This document shows positions 9,421 through 18,540 of a stretch of DNA of 64,000 bases, one piece after another. Position 1 is the stretch's first letter. Each line of letters begins with the position of its first letter. The stretch comes from Levilactobacillus mulengensis (lineage in GTDB: Bacteria > Bacillota > Bacilli > Lactobacillales > Lactobacillaceae), in the NCBI RefSeq assembly GCF_003946045.1, contig NZ_RHNW01000004.1, forward strand, positions 1 through 64,000, written 5' to 3'. The position numbers and the translations under genes were made by a program. The notes below the pieces were generated by a model. It made no database searches. It was not told where the DNA came from and was given only the letters and a program-made list of their open reading frames with translations.

Positions 9421-11109
9421 ATGAAGTTGAAGAAAATTTTACTACAGCTTGGTTTGCTGCTGGCTTTTGTTGGTGTGGGGATGGCTGGTGTTAATACTGC
9501 TGAGGCCGCAGGGAGTAATCCGAGCGGTGTTGATGCTGATGCAACAAAGCTATCTGGTGCGTCTTTTGATAACAATCGAGATTCTCCAAATTATGTCAAC
9601 GATGTAATCCAGGATAGTTGGTATGGGATAAACAATTATCCAGAGATGCCATCTGGCGTTTATGCAAATGGCGTAGAAAATGGCCGTGTGACAACTAAAA
9701 CGACGAAATTTTTCCTTAAGTATACGCAATCGGGTAATGGAAGTAATCCAGAGATTAAAAATGGGTCGCTAATCAGTTTTTATCCGGATATCATGCACAC
9801 TGATAGCGTACATTCGACATCGTTAGTTAAAAATTCGGTTACTAGCTGGCCAATTTCAGGAAAAAAAGTCACAAGTATTCCAAGCGGCTGGACTGAGCTA
9901 GACGTTGACTTAACCAACTTAGGTAAGGGGCTGACGTTGCCAATCTATATTGGCTTCACAGCTAATTATGGCACGAATCTTTATAACCGGTATTATTGGG
10001 TAAGTTTGAAATCTGACCCAGATGCTGTAGCAGCGATGGGTGATTTAACGATTGACGGTGGCGGTACAGTATCCTCGAGTGCCTCAAAAATTACGGGTAC
10101 TGGTAAACCAGGATTAACGGTAAGTTTAAGCAGTGTTTCTGGTACGCATACGGCGACGGTTCAAGCTGACGGGAAGTATACGATTGATTTAGGTAGTGAT
10201 ACACTTAAATCTCTAAAGGCCGGGAATCAAATCACGGTTACTGAATATTCTGGCAACGAATTTGGTGATTATAAGGACGTAACTGCTAAGGTGGTTCCGA
10301 CAGTTCCGCTTTCTATGACAGCTACTACTCCGACAGTTGCCGTTGATCCTGATACTTTGTCTGCAAACATTACCGGTAAGTCGGACGCCGATATACTCAA
10401 ATGGTTGGCAAGTTCCAATGCAGCAGGGTTAACTACTATTAAAGAAGGATCTACGACACCTTTGAGCGATTCGGATGGATTGACTTATACAGCTGATAGT
10501 ACCGATTTAGCAACTAGTATAGCCACAGCGACTGCAACCAAGCCTTTGACCATCAATGTTAGCGCTAGTGACAGTGCTGGTGACAAGACGACAAGCACGA
10601 CACCTATCAGTGTATATGCAACGGATGGTGTTTTTAAGTTTAATTCACTGACAGATTTTGAGTTCGGTAGTTTGCCTGTTCCAGCACAAGAAACACTGTT
10701 TGCGCCAACTAAGGCACCGTCAATTTTACTTGACGATACACAGACGGTGGGTAGAGGTTGGACAGTGACGGCTAATGCTACCACAATGACAATGGCTGAT
10801 GGCGATAAGAGCCCATTGAATGGGAAGCTCGTATATGTTGATGCTGATGGTAACAAGCAAAATATGACGGGCACAGCTGTAGAGGTTGGCAGCGGCAAAC
10901 GTGAATCTGGTGCGACAACTGCTGATGTGGCCAAGGGCTGGGCAAGTGGCAATGCTATTCCTGGAAGTGCCTTTGATAAGGGGTCTGCAAGTGGAACAAC
11001 CCAGGGTATCTATCTGGATGCACAGCCCAACATTTATGCTGGTGAGCTTGAAACGGATAAGGGTTATACCGGATCAATTGCCTGGGTTTTGCGGAATACT
11101 CCTCAGTAA
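9421..11109 (+). CDS. cscC: Large WxL domain surface protein (CscC-like), copy 2
   Basis: A 562-residue secreted protein with signal peptide MKLKKILLQLGLLLAFVG...AEA. The N-terminal domain (about 30-205) is Tyr- and Asn-rich and unlike copy 1. An Ig-like segment follows (about 210-300, KITGTGKPGLTVSL ... QADGKYTIDL), then a second Ig-like or linker part. The WxL domain shows GRGWTVTANATTM and SIAWVLRNTPQ. It is the last gene of csc copy 2. I infer that it forms the ligand-facing part of a WxL/DUF916 surface complex. Confidence 0.85.
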   Translation: MKLKKILLQLGLLLAFVGVGMAGVNTAEAAGSNPSGVDADATKLSGASFDNNRDSPNYVNDVIQDSWYGINNYPEMPSGVYANGVENGRVTTKTTKFFLKYTQSGNGSNPEIKNGSLISFYPDIMHTDSVHSTSLVKNSVTSWPISGKKVTSIPSGWTELDVDLTNLGKGLTLPIYIGFTANYGTNLYNRYYWVSLKSDPDAVAAMGDLTIDGGGTVSSSASKITGTGKPGLTVSLSSVSGTHTATVQADGKYTIDLGSDTLKSLKAGNQITVTEYSGNEFGDYKDVTAKVVPTVPLSMTATTPTVAVDPDTLSANITGKSDADILKWLASSNAAGLTTIKEGSTTPLSDSDGLTYTADSTDLATSIATATATKPLTINVSASDSAGDKTTSTTPISVYATDGVFKFNSLTDFEFGSLPVPAQETLFAPTKAPSILLDDTQTVGRGWTVTANATTMTMADGDKSPLNGKLVYVDADGNKQNMTGTAVEVGSGKRESGATTADVAKGWASGNAIPGSAFDKGSASGTTQGIYLDAQPNIYAGELETDKGYTGSIAWVLRNTPQ

Positions 11110-11140
11110 TTATGCTATAAACTTCAAGCTAAATTAAGAT

Positions 11141-11178
11141 GAGTCGTGTTTTCCAATTGGAGAATGCGGCTCTTTTTG
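11141..11178 (+). terminator. Terminator at the end of csc copy 2
   Basis: GAGTCGTGTTTTCC pairs with GGAGAATGCGGCTC around AATT, followed by TTTTT. Confidence 0.8.
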
Positions 11179-11210
11179 AGTAAATCATAATTTCTCGAAA
11201 TAATTCAAAC

Positions 11211-11247
11211 GAAAAAATCACCCCAGTCCAGCCGGACCAGAGTGATT
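11211..11247 (-). terminator. Terminator of the CHRD-like/small-membrane-protein operon
   Basis: Read on the minus strand, AATCACTCTGGTCC pairs with GGACTGGGGTGATT and is followed by TTTTTT. Confidence 0.75.
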
Positions 11248-11259
11248 ATCTTAAATTCA

Positions 11260-11409
11260 TTATCGTTGCACCAGCCGCATCCCCGCATCAACCAGCATCC
11301 CCACCGCCATACCCCACATTGCCAGCATGTCCAAGTGAAACGCCACCAGCAACAGGATCACCGCGTAGTAGGCGGTCGCCACAATGGCCCCAGTTTGCTT
11401 ACCAGCCAT
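11260..11409 (-). CDS. 49-residue membrane peptide, translationally coupled
   Basis: The frame starts at ATG 11409-11407, which shares one base with the TAA of the upstream gene (TAATG), the usual layout for translational coupling. It encodes 49 residues: a short polar start (MAGKQTG), one or two hydrophobic helices (IVATAYYAVILLLVAF, then LAMWGMAVGMLV) and an amphipathic end (DAGMRLVQR). A terminator follows directly. Coupling, hydrophobic composition and position before the terminator support a real gene. I do not recognise the family. It may be an accessory membrane subunit working with the CHRD-like protein, but that is inference. Confidence 0.65.
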   Translation of the reverse strand: MAGKQTGAIVATAYYAVILLLVAFHLDMLAMWGMAVGMLVDAGMRLVQR

Positions 11410-11963
11410 TAGAGCGCCACAATCTTACCGACCGCAATCGGCAGGGTGACGTGCGTCGAGTAGTGGCCGACCGCACCGGCAACCGTGTCTGGCAGGACGA
11501 CATCGTCCGTGACACCGTGGATGTAGATGACCCGCTTGTCGAGCGCCAACTCGCTATCGTTAAACGTCGCCTTAAATTTTTCGTCCAGCTTAGCCAGCGG
11601 CACGACCTTGGTGTAGGCGAAGTAGCCGTTCGCGTCTGAAACGGGGTAGTCGTCGTTGGGGATGTCCATCTCGTGGGGCGCGTCGTTGAATGGTACCATG
11701 GTGGTCCCGGAAACCGCGCCCGTCTCGGGGAGGTCCACGAAGCCATCGTGGTTCACGTCCTGCGCGCTCGTGGCGATGTCAGCGGCCTTGCCATCCGGGA
11801 AGCCGTGGAAATGTTCCCAGTGCTGCAGGTTGGCCGGGGTGTCAAACATTTCAATATTAATAGTCAGCGTGTCCCCGTTGATGGTGAACAGCGCCGTCCC
11901 GTGGGCCGCGGTCCCGATGACCTGTTCATTGAGTGGCAGGATGTTTGCTTGATAGATTTTCAT
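11409..11963 (-). CDS. CHRD-like His-rich protein with an EF-hand-like loop, function unknown
   Basis: A 184-residue protein with no signal peptide. The start ATG 11963 (MKIYQANILPLNEQ) follows GAGGAGG at 11973-11979, and the longer frame upstream runs into the divergent promoter. Visible features are a beta-rich core, a histidine cluster HWEHFHGFPDG (about residues 45-55) reminiscent of CHRD-type HxHxG segments, and the calcium-loop-like DVNHDGFVDLPE (about 67-78). Further down are KRVIYIHGVTDD and GHYSTHV, which add more histidines. A metal-binding or redox role fits both these residues and its divergent arrangement with an FLP-type redox regulator, but no reaction can be assigned. The downstream 49-residue membrane peptide overlaps its stop codon. 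Confidence 0.7.
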   Translation of the reverse strand: MKIYQANILPLNEQVIGTAAHGTALFTINGDTLTINIEMFDTPANLQHWEHFHGFPDGKAADIATSAQDVNHDGFVDLPETGAVSGTTMVPFNDAPHEMDIPNDDYPVSDANGYFAYTKVVPLAKLDEKFKATFNDSELALDKRVIYIHGVTDDVVLPDTVAGAVGHYSTHVTLPIAVGKIVAL

Positions 11964-12021
11964 TTGAAATGGCCTCCTCGAAGTGATGGGTTTAGTATAT
12001 AATGGTTTTAGCAAATAGAAA

Positions 12022-12035
12022 TTGATAATTGTCAA
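12022..12035. promoter_or_regulatory. FNR/FLP-type operator between divergent genes
   Basis: TTGATAATTGTCAA is a dyad TTGA-N6-TCAA of the type bound by Crp/FNR-family proteins. It lies 27 bases before the regulator start and 59 bases before the divergent CHRD-like gene, so it could control both. Confidence 0.6.
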
Positions 12036-12061
12036 GAAAACGTCAAAAGGAGCGAAAAAAG

Positions 12062-12712
12062 ATGACCCATTCGCCAATTAAATGTGTGCGGAGTGCCCCC
12101 ATTTTCAAGGGGCTGGATGACGCCGCCATTGCGGAGCTTGCCAAGATTTCCGTGCACCAGCAGCTATTCAAGAAGGGCACGGTGCTCTACGACCCGACCA
12201 GTCAGCTGGACCGGATGATGATCGTCGATTCTGGGCGGGTCAAGGTGTATCAGCTCAACGAAAACGGCAAGGAGAAGGTGCTGTACATGCTGCGGGCCGG
12301 GACCATCGACAGTGAGGCCGCGCTGTTTGCCAAGCGCCAGCACTTCAACTACGCCGAGGCCGTAGAGGATACCCGCATCTGTTCGATTGGCCGCGCGGAC
12401 TTCCAGGATCTCCTGCGCCGGAACCCAGACGTGGCGTTTAACCTCCTGAATATTCTGGGTGACCGCTTGACCGAGCTGGAGTCGGTGAGCGCGCTAACGG
12501 GCAATCTGACGGCGAAGAACCGGGTGCTGGCCTACCTCCAGCAGATTGGTCAGGCGCAACAGGCCACGGCGTTCGATTTACCCGTGAAGAAAAAGGAACT
12601 CGCCAGTTTCCTCGGCATCACGCCAGAAACGTTGAGTCGCCAGCTGGGCCAGTTGGTGGCGGACGGGCTGTTGGAGATTGTTGGGAAGCGCGTGACTTTG
12701 TTAGTAGAGTGA
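12062..12712 (+). CDS. flp: Crp/Fnr-family regulator, FLP-type with two-cysteine switch
   Basis: A 216-residue transcription factor. ATG 12062 is chosen over an upstream in-frame ATG because AAAGGAG lies at 12046-12052 and the family N-terminus begins there. An N-terminal cyclic-nucleotide-type effector domain (about 12-125) is followed by the long dimer helix and a Crp-type helix-turn-helix (about 145-215, with LASFLGITPETLSRQL). It has exactly two cysteines, Cys8 and Cys107. This matches the spacing of the pair in the lactobacillar FLP protein, where a disulfide controls DNA binding. There is no FNR-style cysteine cluster for an iron-sulfur centre. The adjacent TTGA-N6-TCAA dyad suggests autoregulation and control of the divergent CHRD-like gene. 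Confidence 0.85.
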   Translation: MTHSPIKCVRSAPIFKGLDDAAIAELAKISVHQQLFKKGTVLYDPTSQLDRMMIVDSGRVKVYQLNENGKEKVLYMLRAGTIDSEAALFAKRQHFNYAEAVEDTRICSIGRADFQDLLRRNPDVAFNLLNILGDRLTELESVSALTGNLTAKNRVLAYLQQIGQAQQATAFDLPVKKKELASFLGITPETLSRQLGQLVADGLLEIVGKRVTLLVE

Positions 12713-12720
12713 AACTGATT

Positions 12721-12766
12721 GGGACCAGGTTTACCTGAGATATTTGGCTGGCCTGGTCCTTTTTGC
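12721..12766 (+). terminator. Terminator of the Crp/Fnr gene
   Basis: GGGACCAGG pairs with CCTGGTCC, followed by TTTTTGC. Confidence 0.75.
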
Positions 12767-12875
12767 GTTATACTGGGGATGATCATTCCGGGTATGCAAA
12801 GTCAGCGGTGATAATTATTTTTATAAAACGTCATCATGACTTGACCCAATCAATTTGGCATAGGAAGTGGGAGTC

Positions 12876-14045
12876 GTGAAGACTGGAATTAAGGGAATTC
12901 TGGTTAGTGTTTTAGTGGGAGTCGTTTTGTTGATAGTAGTGGGGAAAACAGTTGTCGCGCACGGTGACGTTGTCACGGGGGAGGATTCATCGGAGCAACC
13001 TCAAGAAACGACATCTGGTAGTCAGGTGGTCGTTGAGGATGCGACTGGCGGGTACGTCACGACCCCAGTGATTGATATAGGAAATACAAAATACGTGACT
13101 CATCTTTATAATGATGAAGATGAGTTGATTGATGGACGCGCCTTAGGGCAGGGAACGGATTGGTTCGTGAATTCAGAAAAACTGAATCTCATGGATGGTT
13201 CCCAAAGCTGGCGAGTTAGTACGCATGACTGGGTTAGGGATAGTGATGTTAGGTTCCATTTTTCTATGGATCCTAATCAGGCTGTACCCGATATGCAGAA
13301 GTTAACCATTAACTTTGTAGATACTGCGGGAAAGGCTTTACGGGCACCAGAGAACGTGACGGTAGCTTTCGATTTTACCGCTGAGTTGAAAAAGGCGGTC
13401 TTACCCATTGCTGGTTATGACTTAGCCCGAACGGATGCCACCAAGCCAGGTGAGTTCACGTACATTTACCAGAAGAAGGTGCCAGCGGAAAACGGCGGTG
13501 GTACAGCGGTCACCACGCCACCAACGACAGTTACACCCACACCATCGACCCCAGCGCCAACTGATCCGGTCAAAGTCGTGCCTAAGGGGCAGGCGGTGTC
13601 GGCGTTTAAGAAGATTGGTCTTTACCGCATGGTCAACTTTAATCGAAAAAACCGCCTGCACTGGTATCCCAAACGCCCACGGAATCAGTGGCCCCAGTTT
13701 GTGGTGACAGGGTATCGGCGGAATGCTGCTGGTGTCTTGCGGTATCGAGTCCGCGATGTGAATCACCAGTCTAAGACGGACGGCCTGACGGGTTACGTGA
13801 CGGCGAGTGATAGTGACGTGACCAACACCTATTTCAGAGTTAAACCACGACGCGTTCGTGTGCTGAATCCGTTAGGGGTTAACGCGTATCGCCTGGCTAA
13901 TCTGAGCGGTCGGCGCCTTCAGCATTTCAAACGGGGAACGGTACTGAGGGTAAAGGCCATTCGGCATTATCATTTGACGACGCGGTTGGTCTTGACCGAT
14001 GGGCGTTATGTGACGGCGAATAAAACGTTAGTTGTTAAAAAATAA
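12876..14045 (+). CDS. Secreted DUF5776 protein with MucBP-like domain
   Basis: A 389-residue secreted protein. GTG 12876 is preferred to GTG 12867 because AGGAAG is eight bases upstream and the frame then opens as MKTGIKGILVSVLVGVV, a normal signal peptide ending in VAHG. A MucBP-like unit follows (about 145-205, LTINFVDTAGK ... FTYIYQKK), then a Thr/Pro linker (TPTPSTPAPTDP). Two C-terminal DUF5776 modules follow (about 235-310 and 315-389) with QFVVTGYRR, YRVRDVNHQSKT, GYVTA and TRLVLTDGRYVTANK. The C-terminus is strongly basic and there is no sorting signal, so non-covalent wall retention through DUF5776 is the likely anchor. It is convergent with the next DUF5776 gene and shares a terminator with it. 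Confidence 0.78.
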   Translation: MKTGIKGILVSVLVGVVLLIVVGKTVVAHGDVVTGEDSSEQPQETTSGSQVVVEDATGGYVTTPVIDIGNTKYVTHLYNDEDELIDGRALGQGTDWFVNSEKLNLMDGSQSWRVSTHDWVRDSDVRFHFSMDPNQAVPDMQKLTINFVDTAGKALRAPENVTVAFDFTAELKKAVLPIAGYDLARTDATKPGEFTYIYQKKVPAENGGGTAVTTPPTTVTPTPSTPAPTDPVKVVPKGQAVSAFKKIGLYRMVNFNRKNRLHWYPKRPRNQWPQFVVTGYRRNAAGVLRYRVRDVNHQSKTDGLTGYVTASDSDVTNTYFRVKPRRVRVLNPLGVNAYRLANLSGRRLQHFKRGTVLRVKAIRHYHLTTRLVLTDGRYVTANKTLVVKK

Positions 14046-14052
14046 GTGTACT

Positions 14053-14098
14053 CAAAAACGAGATGATTGGTCTGAAGTGACCGGTCATCTCGTTTTTA
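14053..14098. terminator. Bidirectional terminator between convergent DUF5776 genes
   Basis: AAAAACGAGATGA and TCATCTCGTTTTT form a long stem with A and T runs on both sides. Confidence 0.85.
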
Positions 14099-14099
14099 A

Positions 14100-16142
14100 T
14101 TAATGGATGGTTTTGATGTAGTGGTGATTGGCCGTCACATACCCATGCGCCACGCGGTAACGCATAGTGCCATGAGCGCTGAAGTCCCAGCCCTTCACGG
14201 TGAGCGTAGTGCCCTTGCGGTAATGCTTCTGTCGGTGTTTAAAGTTCACGTCACGGTACCGATTGATAGCGGCCTTAGCCTTAAGCCTCTTTGGCATGGT
14301 GACTCGCCCATTCTTAACCAGTTTCTTGTTGGCGGTGATATAGTGGCCATTCGTGAGGACATACCGCGTAGTCAGGTTGTGTTTGACCAGCTTCTTCACT
14401 CGCAACGTTTGACCCTGGCGGTAGTGCGTTGCCTTGCCCGTCAGCGATTTGTTCCGGTAAGCATTCACGCCATTAGGATTGATGACGGTAATCTTCTTCG
14501 CCGCTTTGCGGTAATAAACCGGCGCCACATAAGCAGCCTGTGTTGTGATATAGCCTTCATCGCCAGCAGTCCTGGAGCGATGGTTAACGTCTTTGACCAA
14601 GTACCGTGGCCGTCCAGCGGTCGAATTGGCATAGCCGGTAACCTTAAACATGGGCCGGTTGATCCGTGGTTGCTTGCGGTACCAGTGTTGGCGGCCCTTC
14701 TTGGTGAAGTTGGTGCCATTGTAGAGGCCAATTTTCTTGGTGGCGTAGACCACGGTGCCCTTGGGACTGACGGTGTCAGTAGTGCTTTCTGAAGAGTCAC
14801 TGGTTGATGAATCGGTACTAGCATTTGAGCCGGGCCAGTTTAAAGGAATTTCATAGTTTTCTACGTAACCACGTTTCTGACTGTCTGCGCTGGTTCTGTT
14901 TTGTAGAAATAGGGCGCGAATTTTGACTGAACGTGTGCCAGAGGGGATGTTGTACATTTGGGTTTCTGCTGATAGTTTTGTACCATCAGTAGCTGGGATA
15001 GATTGTTCATCGAGTTCGGACTGGAAAGCACTTGTTTCATCAGAAGTCGCAATGGGGTGAAAGTCAGTCTTTTGATAGTCTAAGGAATTAAATCTGTTAG
15101 CGTGAGATATCGTAGGATTAGACGAATCGCCATTGGCCATGCCATTTATTAAATCATAAAACGTTGGTATCTTACTATCCTGCAAAGGAATTCTACCAAT
15201 AAGTAAGTCGTCCAAGCTCGCTTCATGGGCTGGCTCAGTCCCGTCTGAGTCATTCTTGTATGTGCGGTAAAAAAAATTTGGTCTTTTCGTGTATGAGAGA
15301 TAGACTTCGTCGTTTTCAAAGTCGGGCTGGGAAATCCTTGTTTCATCAGCTGTGGCTAGAACATAGGTCGGTATTTTTTCCATATCAATATTAATAGAAT
15401 TATCGACAACGTTTGCAGTCGACAAGCGCTGAGTTTTTGTGGGATGTTGTCCCCAGCCCACAAAGGCCCCGAGCTTATAAGTGCTAGCAGATGAAAAGTC
15501 GTAAATGCTGTTGAGCGGACTGAAATCTGAAATTTCATTTTCGGCAACGGATAATTCATTTACACCATGAAAAGTATATGTACTTTCGGGAAAAACCTCA
15601 TCAACAGTTGGCTGAGCGGCAATAGTAGAACATAGATTCTTGAAATCTTCGTCATTCAATTGATCATTAATAAGTCCTAGTGATTGAATATAATTCTTGC
15701 TTTGTCCGTTGCGATTGATGAGATCCAGTAAATCGCTTAGATGTTCAGATAGATGGGATTGATTAGCAATTACTATGCGGGAGTAGGTCCCTTTGAGATA
15801 CTTCAAATCTTGAAATTCTGTCATTTTGTCAGTGATATCAAGACGAGGGACTGAGTGGTCAGGATTGTATACTGATGAAGCCATTTTGTCAATTTCAGAC
15901 AGTGGTGAGGTCGACTGCAAATTAATTTCTTCGAATGTCGTCAGAACTGCCTTAAGTAACACGGGGTCATTCCCAAATGCCTCCCCAACGGTCATATTCG
16001 TTGTATCGGGAGTAGTTGATGTCTGAGTAGCTTCAGATACGTTGCTAGTACTTGCAAGAGCAGGTGAGGTGAAGGCTGTAAGTGTCATGAGACTTGCAAC
16101 AATTAAGGATAAACAGAGTGATTTATGCTGAATTAATAACAA
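14100..16142 (-). CDS. Secreted LRR-type protein with three DUF5776 modules
   Basis: A 680-residue secreted protein. TTG 16142 is proposed as start because GGAGG at 16150-16154 is seven bases upstream. The ATG further up (16169) lies before that SD. The signal peptide is MLLIQHKSLCLSLIVASLMTL and ends in ALA. The N-terminal half resembles degenerate internalin-type LRR proteins, with one clear repeat (GVNELSVAENEISDFSPL) near residue 195. A Ser/Thr linker (about 435-460) precedes three C-terminal DUF5776-type modules (about 462-680), with NRPMFKVTGYA, YLVKDVNHRS and GYITT. The last 180 residues are almost identical to those of the neighbour at 16320, while the N-terminal halves have diverged. 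I infer a surface adhesin or receptor and no enzymatic role. Confidence 0.78.
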   Translation of the reverse strand: MLLIQHKSLCLSLIVASLMTLTAFTSPALASTSNVSEATQTSTTPDTTNMTVGEAFGNDPVLLKAVLTTFEEINLQSTSPLSEIDKMASSVYNPDHSVPRLDITDKMTEFQDLKYLKGTYSRIVIANQSHLSEHLSDLLDLINRNGQSKNYIQSLGLINDQLNDEDFKNLCSTIAAQPTVDEVFPESTYTFHGVNELSVAENEISDFSPLNSIYDFSSASTYKLGAFVGWGQHPTKTQRLSTANVVDNSINIDMEKIPTYVLATADETRISQPDFENDEVYLSYTKRPNFFYRTYKNDSDGTEPAHEASLDDLLIGRIPLQDSKIPTFYDLINGMANGDSSNPTISHANRFNSLDYQKTDFHPIATSDETSAFQSELDEQSIPATDGTKLSAETQMYNIPSGTRSVKIRALFLQNRTSADSQKRGYVENYEIPLNWPGSNASTDSSTSDSSESTTDTVSPKGTVVYATKKIGLYNGTNFTKKGRQHWYRKQPRINRPMFKVTGYANSTAGRPRYLVKDVNHRSRTAGDEGYITTQAAYVAPVYYRKAAKKITVINPNGVNAYRNKSLTGKATHYRQGQTLRVKKLVKHNLTTRYVLTNGHYITANKKLVKNGRVTMPKRLKAKAAINRYRDVNFKHRQKHYRKGTTLTVKGWDFSAHGTMRYRVAHGYVTANHHYIKTIH

Positions 16143-16169
16143 AATAGCGCCTCCATGAACGATTTGCAT

Positions 16170-16319
16170 ACAATTTCAGTTTAACATAATTAGAACCTCT
16201 GAACGATTTTATTCGTTACTTATTCTCGGAGAGAAATAGTCGACTGGCTATAGTGTATCAATTGAAGCCAACAATGTTTTTTTGAGATTTAATGGGAGAT
16301 AAATTACCTCAGATCTTGG
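16170..16319. other. Short intergenic region, no gene seen
   Basis: It holds the upstream region of the minus-strand gene at 16142 and the end of the next one. I see no clear terminator. Confidence 0.3.
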
Positions 16320-18332
16320 CTAATGGATCGTTTTGATGAAGTGGCGGTTAGCAGTCACATACCCATGCGCCACGCGGTAACGTTTTGTCCCGTTGGCGCT
16401 GAAGTCCCAGCCCTTCACGGTGAGCGTGGTGCCTTTTCGGTAATGTTTCTGCCGACGAGTAAAGTTTACATCGCGATACCGATTGATAGCGGTCTTAGCC
16501 TTAAGCTTTTTCGGCATGGTCACTCGTCCATTTTGTACCAGTTTCTTGTTCGCCGTGATGTAACGGCCATTCGTGAGCACGTACCGCGTGGTCAGGTTGT
16601 GTTTGACCAGCTTCTTCACCCGCAGTGTTTGACCTTGGCGGTAGTGGGCAACTTTGCCCGTCAATCCGCGGTGGCGGTAGGCATTCACACCGCGCGGATT
16701 GATCACCGTCACGCGCTTGGCCGCTTGCCGGTAGTAAGTCGGCGTCACAAATTTACGGTTGGTCGTGATGTAGCCACTCTTACCCGCCGTTTTCGAGTGG
16801 TGGTTGACGTCCTTGACCAGGTACCGCGGCGTGCCGTGGACCGAGCGTGCGTAGCCGGTGACTTTGAACATCGGCCGATAGATGCGGGGCTAGCGATGAT
16901 ACCAGTGTTGGCGGGTGGCTCGTTTGAAATTTGTATCCGTGTACAGGCCAATCTTTCGGGTAGCGGTGACCACCGTTCCCGCGGGCACACCACCGTCGCC
17001 AGCGCCACCCGTGCTGAGGGAGGGCCGACTGGAACTCGTGGTGCCGCTGGAACCAGACTCACTGCTTGAACTATCGCTCGAACTGCTGGACGTCGAGGTG
17101 TCGGGCCAGGTCAGGGGGATGGTGTAATCCTGCGTGAAGCCGCGGAACGTCTCGCTGTACATGTAACGAAAGGCCGCGCGCACCTGAATGGACGGCGTAC
17201 CCGAGGGGATGTTGGTGATCTGCGGGTCGGCACGGAAACTATCGGTGGCCGAGTAGCCGTCCGCTGCCAGACTGCTGAGGCTGCTGGACTGTTCGGCCGG
17301 TGACAGCCACTGGCGGTAGGCCGAGGGCGTCGTGTTTTGATAATTGAGCACACCAAAATTAGCTAAGCCACTCACTGTTTTTGATCCTTCATCAATCGTC
17401 AGTTTGGGAGTCGGTTGGACCATGGGGATGTCGTCGTACTGCAGGACGGGCTGGCCCATCTCCTGAGCTGTCAGTGCGTTTGGCACAAATGTGTCCGTCG
17501 TTAGCGCGTGGAGCCCGTCTTCGTTTAGTTCGGGGTGCACGCGAAACGCGGCCATTTGAAACGCAAAATTGTCAAAAGGTTCCGACGGGGTGTGGTGGTA
17601 AAGCCGCAGCGGTAACAGGTCATCGGCCTTTAGCGTGAGCTGGTTGTGAACGACGCGTTGTGCTGGGAGTGGGTTTAAGTGGCGCGACTGCCCCCAAGCC
17701 ACCAACGTTCGGATGATCCGACCACCAGGGCGCGTGCTGTCGGCGAGGTCAGCTACGGGGGTTAGGTCGTCGATTTGATTTTCACTTAGGTTAAGGGTGT
17801 GGACGGGGAGGGTGTCACCGTCTGACGGGAGGGTCTTCAGGTGGTCGACGAGCACATCAAGGTCCGCGTCAGTCAGCTGGTCGCGATAGAGTAAGAACTC
17901 GCGGTTGGCTTCACCCGGCAACTGGTTGAGGGCCGCAATCACCTGTCGGAAGCCAGCCCCGGCTAGGTGCGTTTGGTTAGAAATTCGTAGGGACTGGGGG
18001 TAGGCGACGAGGTGCCGGAGGTCCTGATAGTCGCGGATACGAGGGTCACTGAGGATCAGTGGGATGTAAAGGCCGAAGCTTGCGGTCACACTCACGGGTG
18101 AGTCGGCCGTCACCTCGTTGCCATAGCGTTGAAGGGTGTGAAGAATGTCCGCCTGGAGGTAGGTGTCATGTTTGAAGGCCTCCCGGATGGTCAGGGTGTC
18201 AGCCGCGGAAATCTCACGGGTCTGCGTCGCACTGGAGGTCGATTGGGCGTGGACGGGTGGTAGCGCGACTGTGACGGTGCCGAGTAACCAGCCAGTGAGG
18301 CATAGGAGTAAGGGACGGAAGGAATTTGGCAT
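16320..18332 (-). pseudogene. Secreted LRR/DUF5776 protein interrupted by in-frame TAG
   Basis: One continuous reading frame of 671 codons is broken by TAG at 16892-16890. In the neighbour the aligned sequence is WYRKQPRINRPMFKV and here it is WYHR-stop-PRIYRPMFKV, so a Gln CAG became TAG with no frameshift. The upstream part (480 residues) has a signal peptide (MPNSFRPLLLCLTGWLLG...VHA). It also has an LRR-like N-terminal domain with one canonical repeat (VHTLNLSENQIDDLTPVADL), a Ser-rich linker and the start of the first DUF5776 module. The downstream 183 residues hold the remaining modules. The start ATG 18332 follows AAAGGCGG. The truncated product would lack nearly all wall-binding modules and might be released. 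Readthrough or a sequencing error remains possible. Confidence 0.85.
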
Positions 18333-18497
18333 AGGAAACGCCGCCTTTCTGATTAATTATGTAAACGCTTTATACACGTGATATCATATCATGACGGTCG
18401 GTGTTATCGATACCGTTAGGGTCTCAGTGAGGCGGATTATCGTTTTACCCTGACAGATAGTTAATAGACGGATTGATTAATATAAACATCCAATCAA

Positions 18498-18532
18498 CAA
18501 AAAAAGTCAGCTCACGGTGTGTGGGCTGACTT
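18498..18532 (-). terminator. Terminator of the DUF5776 gene at 18541
   Basis: On the minus strand AGTCAGCCCAC and GTGAGCTGACT form the stem, followed by TTTTTTTG. Confidence 0.75.
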
Positions 18533-18540
18533 GATCGGCA

